Under the pieces are notes generated by a model. The model did no database searches. It saw nothing but the letters and a program-made list of their open reading frames with translations, and had not been told where the DNA came from. The translations under genes were made by a program, and so were the position numbers. Positions 24,091 through 34,418 of a stretch of DNA of 64,000 bases are shown in pieces. The stretch spans positions 8,866,001 to 8,930,000 of the forward strand of contig NC_061127.1 of the NCBI RefSeq assembly GCF_905220365.1, read 5' to 3'. Numbering within the stretch: the first letter of the stretch is position 1; the number at the start of each line of letters is the position of its first letter. Source of the DNA: Vanessa cardui (taxonomy: Eukaryota; Arthropoda; Insecta; Lepidoptera; Nymphalidae).

Positions 24091-26271
24091 TGTATTTATA
24101 TATATTTGTCATTACTCTGTCCTAATCGTTTTTGTTTTGATAGTTTTGACAGAAAACTGGTTTAAGTGCGTTGGGGGTAAGTTGTGTACCGTATTGTCTT
24201 CATTGATTTTGTTTTCCAGACTAATATATATGTATCTGCTTATATGTAAAATCTACACAAAATGTTCACGTAATAAAACACGAATATTAAATTTCGATAG
24301 ACAAATTAGTGAATCAAACATTAAAAATCTGATTTTGTAAATTGAAATGGTCATTTAAATATGATCTAGAGTCTATTAAACTCTGATAGTTATTACGATT
24401 TTTAATTAATCTAAATAAATTTGAAAAATACATTATGTTTTGCTTATTTAAAATATAAAAACTTTTTTTAAACTACTCCGAAGGTACATTGGGGTATTTT
24501 ATAATTTAGTTTTAATAAATAATTTGTACTATTCGACCTTGAGACAATAGCTATTAATATTTCGTATTGCAGCGTATTGTATTTTATTTTATATAATTCT
24601 AGAGTATTGAAAATGTAAAGTACATAAACATCATTTTATATCGGAATCCTATTACAGCTCACTTCGCGTAGCCTTTTACCATTTTATTGACAGCTTAAGT
24701 TCCTTCGCGCATTGCATATCTAGCGGCTTACATCTCTGCATCATTTCCATCATATTATTAATTGACTAACTATCCGTCCCTACTTCTCGCGGATAAATGA
24801 GAATTTTACCTTATATAATATTTTGACGTTATGGATATGAATAAATTGTGAACCAATTTATTTGCTCTTACCGAAACGATTTATTTGATAAGTCATCATA
24901 AAATACGCAATTCTTCACGCGTTTATTTGAATATCTCGTAATATTTTAAGGCCACAGATTGGAATTATGAATTATAAATACGTATTTGCATAAAACGTTT
25001 ACAATGAATGTGTTTCTTATTTTGTTAAGGGCGTAAGATTTCGTGACGATAAAACTAAACTACAGATGTCTTTACTTTGTCCTTGTATTTTCTTTTAAAC
25101 TCAAAAATGGTTACTGTTATTTCTCTATAAGCGATTCATAATTTTGTTTAGTTTGCTATTTTTATTTTGGAGTCAAATCTCGCATTTAAAGGTTTTGTGT
25201 ATCTGACAAAGTATACAAATTTTCTTTTCGATTTCGTCAGCATATTGAGCTATATCATATAAAAGAAGTAAAAAATTAACATATATATCCAATGTACTTT
25301 TTGAATCTATAAACTAAAATAATTGGAAAGTTCTACATTCATTAAATCAGTAGATTTTACATTAAAACTGCAATACAGTACAGCCATGCACTGACAAAAC
25401 ACATATCTTAACATTAATAACATTTTAAGCAAAATCATTGATACTTTAAGAGAAAATCGACGCCAGACTTCATGTTAATAAGAGAAAATATAAAACAAGG
25501 AAATTGTTGACAAACGTATGATACAGTTATAATATTATGATAACCCTTTTTCCTGAAAGCGTACAAATAATTATAAGCTATTCGTGTGTGTTAGTAGTAC
25601 ATACGTTTATTTAAGACATAATGTTTGCTTAGGATATGATTTTAGTAAGTTTAGTTCAGTCAACGTCGGCTCAAAAAGGGTCCAGACGGAAGTGTTTTGA
25701 CTTCAAAATCATGTTTGGACTAGATAGGATCAAACTTGCTAGATTTACATTATATATACGGTGAGTGCTATAAGCATCTTAAGATTTTCACTTAATATAA
25801 AAGAGGCACGTTTATAAGTCTTGATATTTTGCTCAAATTAAATACTAAGAGAATGAGATCAATTTTCTAAAGAGCTCTAGCAAATCTTTCGAAATTTCAT
25901 GCCACTTAAAGTCATGTATATATATTCTCTCTCTCTCTGTCTCTATATATATATAATATAATTTAAACTGCGGAATGTTTGCTATTGCATGTAGGCGTAA
26001 TGTAAGTCAATGTTTATTTTGAGAATATATTCATTACTGCGTTTTAAATTTCGAAATTAAATATACCACGATTATTTCATACACATGATAATATTCTACA
26101 TAATAAATTCTGGATTTAAATCAAAAAGTAGTAAAGTAATCAGAATGAAAAGTTAAACTAGTTATTGTTTCAGGCGAAAGCTATTTCATATTCGACACAA
26201 ATAGTTACTAGAGAGCAACTAAAATAGTAATAACAATATATTATATATTCATACTACTCGAATATAACCCG

Positions 26272-26365
26272 TGATAGTCTAGAGGCTAAAATATATGTAT
26301 TTTAAACCAAACATGGCGGTTTCAAACCCAGAAATGCACTACTGAGTTTCATGTTTTTATTTTCC
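26272..26365 (+). mobile_element. Diverged SINE head fragment
   Basis: CCGTGATAGTCTAGAGGCTA, then GGCGGTTTCAAACCCAGAAA and GCACTACTGAGTTTCATG align to the box A, box B and early body of the tRNA-headed SINEs. The rest of the body is missing. Confidence 0.5.
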
Positions 26366-27122
26366 TATATAGGAATGTATTATTATAGGAAATCATTATA
26401 AAAAAAATCTATGTGAACTATTTATAAATATAATTCTATATATAAGAAACGTAAGTTAGTATAGAGCGCTCGTCCAATACATAATTAATTTTAAAGAAAT
26501 ATCATGCCTTTTGACGTCTTGGAATAAATGCCTACAATCAGCTTAAGTCACCTAGTTTTATCGTACAAAAACTGTTTTCACTAATACTGAGATAGATGAT
26601 CTAAAGTCCCTTTTGTGAAAATACAAGGTTTGGTGTTTTTTGATGAAGATTTATGATGGCATCGACTTAGGCCAAGGATCCTTCGCTTATCGCTGAAAGT
26701 ATTGGTCCACGTTTTGGGTTTCTGGCCGTAAAATGATATATGTGAAGGGTAAAACATTTTTGCAAGGCCTTCTAATTTATAAGGGCTTATTGGGGACAGG
26801 AAATCGGTACTTCATAAATCAATATGTAAAAGCGAATATAAATATCGGAAAAATAAATTTGTAACACGAAAAATTCGTGTGACAAATTTCGATGTTCTAT
26901 TTTAAGTTTCATTTTTTAAATGTTTTTACTTTCGGGCATGTATAATTTCTGTAAAGATATATAAATCAAATATATTCGAATCGCTGATTTTTTTGATTGA
27001 CTTAGCCCTTAACTAAGTCAATCACTAATTACTGTACCTTGAAACATCAGTAGTGATGTGTTGTTATTTACTCAGTGAGTGAATTAGTGTATTTATAGTT
27101 ACAAGAATCTATCTTATATATC

Positions 27123-27197
27123 ATGGTTGACGCTTTGACGGTTTGCTTACTACTTGCAGTGCTAGGAACCGTTTATTACGCCATCATTTACAAATAG
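27123..27197 (+). CDS. Candidate 24-residue transmembrane microprotein
   Basis: A short ORF of 25 codons including TAG. The peptide starts MVDALT, continues with a hydrophobic run rich in L, V, A and I (about residues 5-22), and ends with a Tyr-rich stretch and a terminal Lys. That is a plausible single-pass membrane peptide. The start context is good (A at -3, G at +4) and an in-frame TAG lies 27 nt upstream, so the ATG is well defined. Local GC is 40% within the ORF against a much lower background. An AATAAA lies about 110 nt downstream. In length and layout it is reminiscent of the sarcolamban class of SERCA-regulating peptides in arthropods, but I cannot show homology. Chance remains possible because ORFs this short are common. 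Confidence 0.3.
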   Translation: MVDALTVCLLLAVLGTVYYAIIYK

Positions 27198-28126
27198 AAT
27201 ATTAAAAAAAAAACTTAATTTATGAATTCACTTTTATTAAAAGGTATCTTTTTGACTTTAAAAAATAGTGACACAATAGGGTACATTAAAATCTGTTCAT
27301 TTTCAAATAAATATGACCTTTATACCGCAAAGAGAAAAATTTATGTTTAGAAATGTCAGGGGTCATATTCTCTCTTTGAAAAGAGAATACTGGAGCAGAT
27401 ATAAGGTTGAGGGTTTTCTTGTTTACTTCGTGCTATTGAGAATGCCTTGTTTTTTTGTATAAACGAATTTTCACCAAGTTGAAGTAAAGTACACAAATAT
27501 AAAAAATATTATTTATTTCGTTGTAGTTTTATAGTATTGTGTTTGTAAAGTTACTACTAGGATTACGATATATGTAGACAGATATAAATTGATGTTTTGC
27601 CGAATTCGATAGTGAAAAGCTTATGTAGATGACAAATACCTACTAGTAACGACTCTAGGGATCGTATTAATAGGTATCGAAATTCGAAGGGCGCAGGAAA
27701 ACGAATATATCGTACCATAAAGGAGAATTATATTATTTTTGAGAGACTTAAAAAAAAAAGTTATCATTTCATTATTGAATGATGCATATATGGTATAGTC
27801 TCAAATAATTTAAGAAATTGATTTGAATAAATTTTGTATTTCGATTTTTATTTTTATGTAAAAATAGGCTATATATGAGAAGAAGTATTAAACCATTGTT
27901 CACACAACACGCTCTGATGATTGTGATGAGTGATTTTAAAGTAAAACTTGAACAATTATTTAAGCAAATACATGTATACGATAATGTGATATGTTTCATG
28001 AAATTATACGTGTTTTTCAAAACAATAATTTACTTTATACGAAATGTAAAAGTATCTATTTAGAGTAATATAATTTTCTTCGTAGATACTTTTGTATTTG
28101 CTTATAAATGGGGTATTTTTTATTCA
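27198..28126. other. AT-rich non-coding stretch
   Basis: No gene or element is recognised. Overlapping frames on both strands near 27772-28063 are A/T-driven and lack motifs. Confidence 0.5.
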
Positions 28127-28311
28127 TTCACCTAAATGTGATGCTGCTAAAAGTGAAATTGCTGTTTCCTATGAAACTTGGACGTCGACTAAAACTCTAA
28201 ACAACTTGAATAATGTAAAAGCCTTGCAAAAATGCTTTAATGATGCTTCGGGTTTTAAAACAACCTTTGAAGAAAACTTTGTGTCGTTTGACTCAATTTG
28301 ACAACTTTTAA
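28127..28311 (+). other. Coding-like segment, unidentified
   Basis: An open frame on the plus strand (part of a 69-codon frame ending TGA at about 28299-28301) has a more balanced composition and protein-like text, for example KCDAAKSEIAVSYETW and ALQKCFNDASGFKTTF. I recognise no family. The opposite strand is also open, so it could be chance or a relic exon. It lies about 340 bp from the Helitron's CTAG end. Confidence 0.25.
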
Positions 28312-28653
28312 TAACTCCGGGCTTATGAATTTCTTGTCTAAAATAAAACAGTATTATTGCATCGCATGAGTTTTTATCTGGTATACAATTAGAATTCATT
28401 TTGTTTATACTTAAACTGTTCTTTGATCTCGGCTTATAAATGTAGTAATCGGGCTTACAGGTTCAAAAAAGGTCGTGTTGTCTAAAAAATAATGCCTGTA
28501 ATGTCTCAGAAGTCACACACAGTAGATTGGTAATTGACAGTTACAACTTTGAATTTATAATGTATGTAAAGTTATTGGGAAAACAAAGCTGTTCCAGTAT
28601 AGTATTCTGTAGGTTAAGGAGTATGAGAAAATAAAGAGATACTAGCAGACCCG

Positions 28654-28671
28654 GCCACGCGTTGCTGTGGC
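28654..28671. repeat. Helitron 3' hairpin
   Basis: A 5-bp stem (GCCAC with GTGGC) and 8-nt loop, followed on the minus strand by CGGGTCTGCTAG. This is the expected position and form of the subterminal hairpin that marks the Helitron 3' end. Confidence 0.8.
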
Positions 28672-28800
28672 TGAGTGATTAAGGAAGGATTTAAAAGACA
28701 AAATTTAACACAAATTAACATAGCATTTTTAATTTCATTTTATTTATAAATACTCTGATAACCTTTAATTAAAATAAATCACAGTTTATCACATTAAAGT

Positions 28801-30651
28801 TTACTGAAGCGCCAGTCGATGTACAATATTTTTGGTCAACCTGTCTTTTGTTAGCACAAATAAACTTGATAGTCTTCCTACACGTGAACAGGCCACGTAT
28901 AATTGCCATGGGAGAAACATGGATTCTCTAAATCTAAGCCGCAAATAGACATTGTTTGGCCTTGTGACTTATTTATAGTCATCGCGAAAGCTAAACGAAT
29001 AGGAAATTGCAGTCTTTTAAATGGTATTGGAGAATCTGACGGTATCATTGGAATGCGTGGTAACAGAACGATTTCTCCTTTAAACTTTCCTGTCATAATA
29101 GTTGCTTCGAGAACATTTCCGGTAATTTTTTATATTACCAAACGTGTACCGTTGCATAGTTTAGGGGGGTTCAAATTACGCAGAAGAATAATCGGTGATC
29201 CAATTTTGATTCGAAGATTGTGTGGAGGCATTCTTGTTGTGTCTAAAGAATTTAAAAATTCAATTGGAAAATTCACTGCTTCATTTTCATCAACAGTAGT
29301 GTCGATTGACTTGAACGACATCAAATCACCTGGTAATAGTTGTTGTATCTGGTAGTCAATTAGATCTACATCAACATTTTTCGCTGCCATGATAGCACGA
29401 TTACTAAGCCAATTATGATTTAGATAGTTATTTATTATATCTGGGAATACACTTTCGATCAGTTCATTTTTAGTTTGAACAACAGTACACAAATGTTCTG
29501 GTAATTTTATGCATTAGGTATCTTGATAAAATTGTACTTCACCGTTTCCAATATCTAATAATTGCTGAGAAAATACTCGTGCTGCCGGATCATTTTGGAG
29601 TTGTACTCGCATGTTTTTTGTCAATCTTAGAGTTTTGACGTTTCTCCCTAAAAATGATTGTTTTAGACATGCATTGTCAACTGGATCACCGACCATAATA
29701 ATCGCAACTTCATCTACAGTTGGCGCATTGAACCTGCCAGCGTGTCCTCCCGATGGTACTTTGTCAGCTTTAATGACGATTTGATAATTGTCACCTTTTA
29801 ATTGTGGTGATACTCTTTTAAACAATTGAATCAGATGATTACGGTTCTCCAAAAAAATTTCTAACGATACTACAATTGATCTCTCTTCTGCTTGTTCAAT
29901 AAAATTATACTGGCATCGCGTTGTCACACGTTCTTCACAACTGCCCATAAAATAGATTTGGAGAAATTTTGGATCTTCATTTGGCATTGGCATCAATGAC
30001 CCTATTTTATGGTACCCTTGTCCTTGTATTTTAAATGTTGTTTCAAAATTACGACCATCAGTTGAGAGATCGCAAATTTTTGAAGCTCCAAATGATGTCA
30101 TTTGAAAGCAAGAATTAAACTTTCGTGTCTTACGCAAAAATAATTTTGAATCATTTGAAATGCTAGAAAGAAGAGATTTCAAAGGTTCAGGCGGAGTAGG
30201 GAGTGGTAATAATACAACTTTCCCTGAGGCACAACACATGCCAGGTGATTCATTTCAAAATTTTAACGCCTGACAATGTTTGCATATTTTGTTCATCGCA
30301 CCGATAGTAACATTGGGATCAGATGAGTAATTAATGTCTGGTGCATAATTAAACCCAAGACGAACAAATGATTCACGTGTTAATGCACGACTGGTTCGCT
30401 GCCTTTCTCGGTCTCGTTCTCTAATTGAATCTATGTGTTGTCCACGTGCAGCTCTTGTTCTCGATAAATATTCTTGGAGACGATTATCACGCTGTTCTCT
30501 TGATTCATGCGCACGAATATCAGCTATGCGAATTCTTTGAGCTTCATTTTTTTTCTGCTCTTTGTTCGACTGATTCGTGAGCTCTTTCAAGACGCCGTTG
30601 TCGAGCTTTTTTGCTACGGGCATTGTTGAGGTTAGATTTTTTTGGTGGCAT
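28801..30651 (-). pseudogene. Helitron replication/helicase protein, broken and internally deleted
   Basis: The start is ATG at 30651 (MPPKKSNLNNARSKKARQ). The N-terminal part has an Arg/Glu-rich region, a zinc-finger-like piece (ICKHCQALKF, then MCCASGKVVLLPLP), and the Helitron N-terminal block (IQGQGYHKIGSLMPMPNEDP). At VGDPVDNACLKQSF (about 29675) the frame passes directly from this N-terminal region into the helicase (LRLTKNMRVQLQNDP). The HUH nuclease and the Walker motifs are lost without losing frame. The C-terminal part keeps Pif1-type motifs (AMTINKSQGQTM and, after a shift, LYVACSRVG). Breaks: a frameshift in a T8 run (30547-30554), TGA at 30255-30257, TAA at 29514-29516, TAA at 29130-29132, and a one-base loss near 28910. 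The frame then ends at 28801. About 617 codons remain, well under half the usual length. Confidence 0.88.
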
Positions 30652-31176
30652 TTTACTGAAAATTTTATGTGAATAAATTCCTTGTACTATTATTTTGTTG
30701 TTCTTATATTTCACTGCATTATGTAACTGTAAATTAGTAGCTATATAGATATCCAAAATAATATACAACAAATGAAAATAAAATGAAAAATGATCCAGAA
30801 AAAGCGATGTCACAGAGAGTATCGATCAAAAAATGGCCAGCACCACGTGTAGTGGAAAATGAAATCTAAAATTCAACGGTAGCGCCATCTATGATAAGTT
30901 AATGATAAACGGTCTGACAGATTTCTGTAAAAAATCCTATGTGAGGCGCCATCTGTTCGAAATTTTCGTAACTTACAATTAATAACAACAATCAACTTTG
31001 ATAATCAGTTTATTGTTATTTATAAATCATTGAGGCCATTAATCGAAATGAAAACTATCCTATCTCTTAAGTTGGACCAAATTACACATAAATGCCAAAT
31101 TTCATCAATATCGGTTGAGTTGGTGAAGAGTTCACTGGGAACATACATTGTGACACTGGATTTTTATATATTAAGA

Positions 31177-33978
31177 TATAAAGTAAAGAATTGTCTTTAT
31201 CTATTAGATGATTTATAATAAGTACAACGTAATTGAAGTTTTAGATAGGAGTATCTAGTAAGTAACATGCTAAATACTTCTCAAGTTTTCAATTTCACAT
31301 AAAATTATGACATAAAATATTTTTGAGTTATAATTCATAACAATGTATAAAGTTAAAATGATATTGGCCCCCATCTCAGAAGACTTTAGATTGAGTTGTT
31401 ATTTGAATGAAAAAGTTTAAAAGTTTCGAACCATTCATTCGAATTGTTTTTCACCATCCAATACCAACCCGATGATCGCATAATCTTTTTAAAGTAATTC
31501 AAAAAATCTGCGTAGTCAGAAACTTATTCGCCGGACTTGCAAGCGATGAATATTCAAATTCAAACGTCATTAAGGTAATAGCTAGACCCCTTTGCTTCGT
31601 ACGGATTCAATAGAAATTTAACCCACGATGATGTATATATTCTTAAATTAAATTTATATCTCCCTTGACACTATATTATTGCGAAAGTTTAATTCCAACT
31701 GGTTTAGTTGTTTGTTGTACTGACAAACAAAACTTTACTTACATAATATTAATAAGATAATACGACATACAGAACTGGATCTAGTTCAACCAAAATTTCA
31801 TAGTAATAAGTTTAGATTGAATATACAAATATGTAAGATCTGTGGCTAAGTGAGAATTCATTTCATATATCACATGTAAAATATTGAAAATAAATCATCA
31901 ATGTTATGGTATACACCTTTGTTACTTTTAAACGACAAAATCTTTAAATTTTATTAATGAATTATTTTTTGTTTCAGGTATGTACTGAATTACTTTATGT
32001 AATGGGTATGTGATGCTAATTTGGACATCAAACATCTAAGATATTTTAATAAAAAATTTATTTTGTATAGTAATTGAGTAGCTTATAGATTGAACGTGTG
32101 CGTGATTACTATTCTCTGTTCTATGTTATTGAAAAACTATATTGATTGATCCTGCAACTGTATTTGTGTTTATCTAGGACAGTAATACCATTCTGCAAGA
32201 ATTCACTTGGTATCTGATGGCAATACATAGTTATAGTACGACACAACTTAGATGTCGCATCGGCAAAATTCGTAAAACCCGATCACATCCAAATTAAGTA
32301 CGCTATCCCAAATTATCAATTTTTATTTCCCACGCGAATATGATCTTTGCACAAACGTAATAACTTGTAATATCATATGACCTAATATATTCGTCAATTT
32401 GACGCGTCGATTTACATGCACTTGCTTTCTCTGATGCGTGAATCTATTATATCTATTTTTTATTGGTTGTGTAAATCGACAGAAATCGGTTTTATTTTCA
32501 TTCCATTGCATTTTCCGATGCTACATCTAATTTGTGTCTTACTATACGTGTATCCTTATATTTAAATCTTTGTATTTATAATATGTGAAGTCAATGTAGT
32601 ATATTACATATTCTGAAATTTCAGGTTTTTGTTCTGAAATGAGTTTTTAGTTCTTTTTAGAGAATAGCTCTACAGTTTAATCTGTACACGAAATGTGTGT
32701 GACGTGTGTGAGACTACGGCTGCTAACAGTCCTTTAGTCGCGGTAAACGTGTTAGTTTTTAGGGTTTGCTATGTCCTAGATAAGTTTTAAGAAGCATACT
32801 CAGCTTTATAGTATCCTCAGAGACACACGCTTTAAAAGTGGTTTCAAAATTTTCCTTATTTTTAAATTTAAAATCACGCGTCTGGTTTGTCTCATGCTTA
32901 AAATAAAGCAGAAGAATTCTATGTAAAGTTATTTGATTTGATAATATTTTAAAATTGAAATCATTGCTAATTCATTTCTAATTTAGACATAATAGTTATC
33001 AGATTTTTCTTTTACTTCATTTTAAAAAATACCCTTGTTATAGTAATGTATTTAAATTGTACAACAAAATAAATACTGTTTAGTAATATATTATTAACTT
33101 AAAGCAACAACATCGAGACGCTGCATATATCAATGCTAATATTATAAAGATTTAAAAAATGTTTGTTTGTACGTAGAGGGTAATTTCCGGATCTAATTAT
33201 GAAATATTAAAACTTTATTCACTGATAGAAATTTACATTATTCTTTATTGCAATTTGATATAAATTATATCATATAACTTCACTTATCAATAAAATGCGC
33301 ACATGTGAAGCATAGTCGCATCACTAGTCCATGTATAGTTAGTTTTAACATTTTAAGTAGTAACAGTAATGAGTCTACATGTTTCCTTTTCTGAAGGAAA
33401 AACTTTAGCGCTTGATGATTACCGACACTCATGGACATTTGTAGTACAAGAACAACTGCCAATGTAGTTGTTTTTGAGCTATTTTGAGATCTGTTGAATA
33501 GTTTCATACTGTAGGTATATCTTGGAGAAAACAGCTGATAGAAGGTTGTTTCATTATTTTCAGATTCATTAATAGGAGTAATAATAATTGTTTTATTTGC
33601 TAAATTACTTTAGAGAAAATATATATTATTGCAATAGGACAGCAGTATGGGTATTTTATTGCAGGCGATATTGACGAAATAATCTGTATCTTTTTGGCAC
33701 AAATAAAACCACAACGGAAAAAAATGGGTCTTCTACGAATAAGATTTTCTCTTTGATGGTGTGGTCAGCTCGTTGTTTAGTTTTATTCAATGTTCTTGAT
33801 TTTACACCTGAAATCTCTGCATTTGGCTAAGGACCAAGTATGGCAGGAATGTCGTTTATGGTTTCTCTAAGGACCGAGTTGCCATTAAATTATTCTTGAG
33901 TAAGTTCTCTAGTTTTAATTAGTAAGAAAACAAATGCCACACCCTCAAAAGCAACGAAGATGAATCAAATATATTGAT
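31177..33978. other. AT-rich non-coding stretch between Helitron and LINE
   Basis: No gene is recognised. A possible old transposon edge (CTAATATTATAAAG... and TGTTTGTTTGTACG) occurs near 33130-33175. The minus-strand frame near 33280-33507 is not recognised. Confidence 0.45.
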
Positions 33979-33980
33979 GG

Positions 33981-34006
33981 AATAATAATAATAATAATAA
34001 TAATAA
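33981..34006. repeat. (ATT)n 3' tail of the LINE
   Basis: An AAT trinucleotide run on the plus strand, (ATT)n on the element strand. It is directly adjacent to the 3' UTR and marks the LINE 3' terminus. Confidence 0.85.
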
Positions 34007-34418
34007 GTAACTTTATTCACCAAGAAGAAACATATACAAAATTAAGGCACAAAACCATAAAAAAAGAGTTAACAATATGATATTTGATGATTTGGTGAAA
34101 AGGTCGTAGTCTCAGCTAGGCTGCTTTTCAGTCTACGCCTTGTACATATGCTGCCAACACAAACGTTACAGTCATTGCAGTAGAAGTTAAACGAAAATAT
34201 AATTACCAAATAATAAAAGTGAATACAATTTACACGCCCAATAGGCTAAAATAAAAACATGCAAGCATTATTAAAACAGAGAGGTTTGTTTTTTTTTTAT
34301 TCTAGTAAAAGGAAAATATTTCATATTGAATAAAAATAATAATATTTAAAATGTATAAGTAAATAGCGATATATATTTTAATAAATTACAATCAAATTAA
34401 TAATCAAATATAATAAGT

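Larger units (their letters stand above)
23062..26271. other. Non-coding stretch with small repeat remnants
   Basis: No gene is recognised. The GC-richer patch near 23340-23450 includes a CGTCGACCTCGACG fold-back. A tRNA-like SINE head and a transposon remnant are listed separately. A plus-strand frame at 24014-24340 (about 108 codons) begins inside the remnant and has several hydrophobic runs but no recognisable domain, so I do not call it a gene. A CT/TA simple repeat sits at 25921-25960. Confidence 0.45.
28642..31176 (-). mobile_element. Helitron, internally deleted, both termini present
   Basis: Rolling-circle transposon of about 2.5 kb on the minus strand. The 5' end is TCTTAATATATAAAAATCC, at 31176 going down. 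The 3' end is GGCCGGGTCTGCTAG at 28642, about ten nt after a hairpin (GCCAC with GTGGC, 28654-28658 and 28667-28671, 8-nt loop). The flanking bases give an A|T target: T on the plus strand at 31177 and A at 28641. The interior holds a broken Helitron protein gene (28801-30651). The HUH replication-initiator core and the front of the helicase are deleted, so this copy cannot move itself, though its ends could still be used in trans. Upstream of the gene, two similar GCGCCATCT blocks occur near 30886 and 30948. Confidence 0.9.

Noticed and set aside
24014..24340. Plus-strand frame of about 108 codons with hydrophobic runs
   Set aside because: It starts inside a transposon-like remnant, has no recognised domain, and its hydrophobicity follows from T-rich codons.
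28903..29355. Plus-strand frame of 150 codons
   Set aside because: It is the antisense of the Helitron helicase; the minus strand carries the recognisable motifs.
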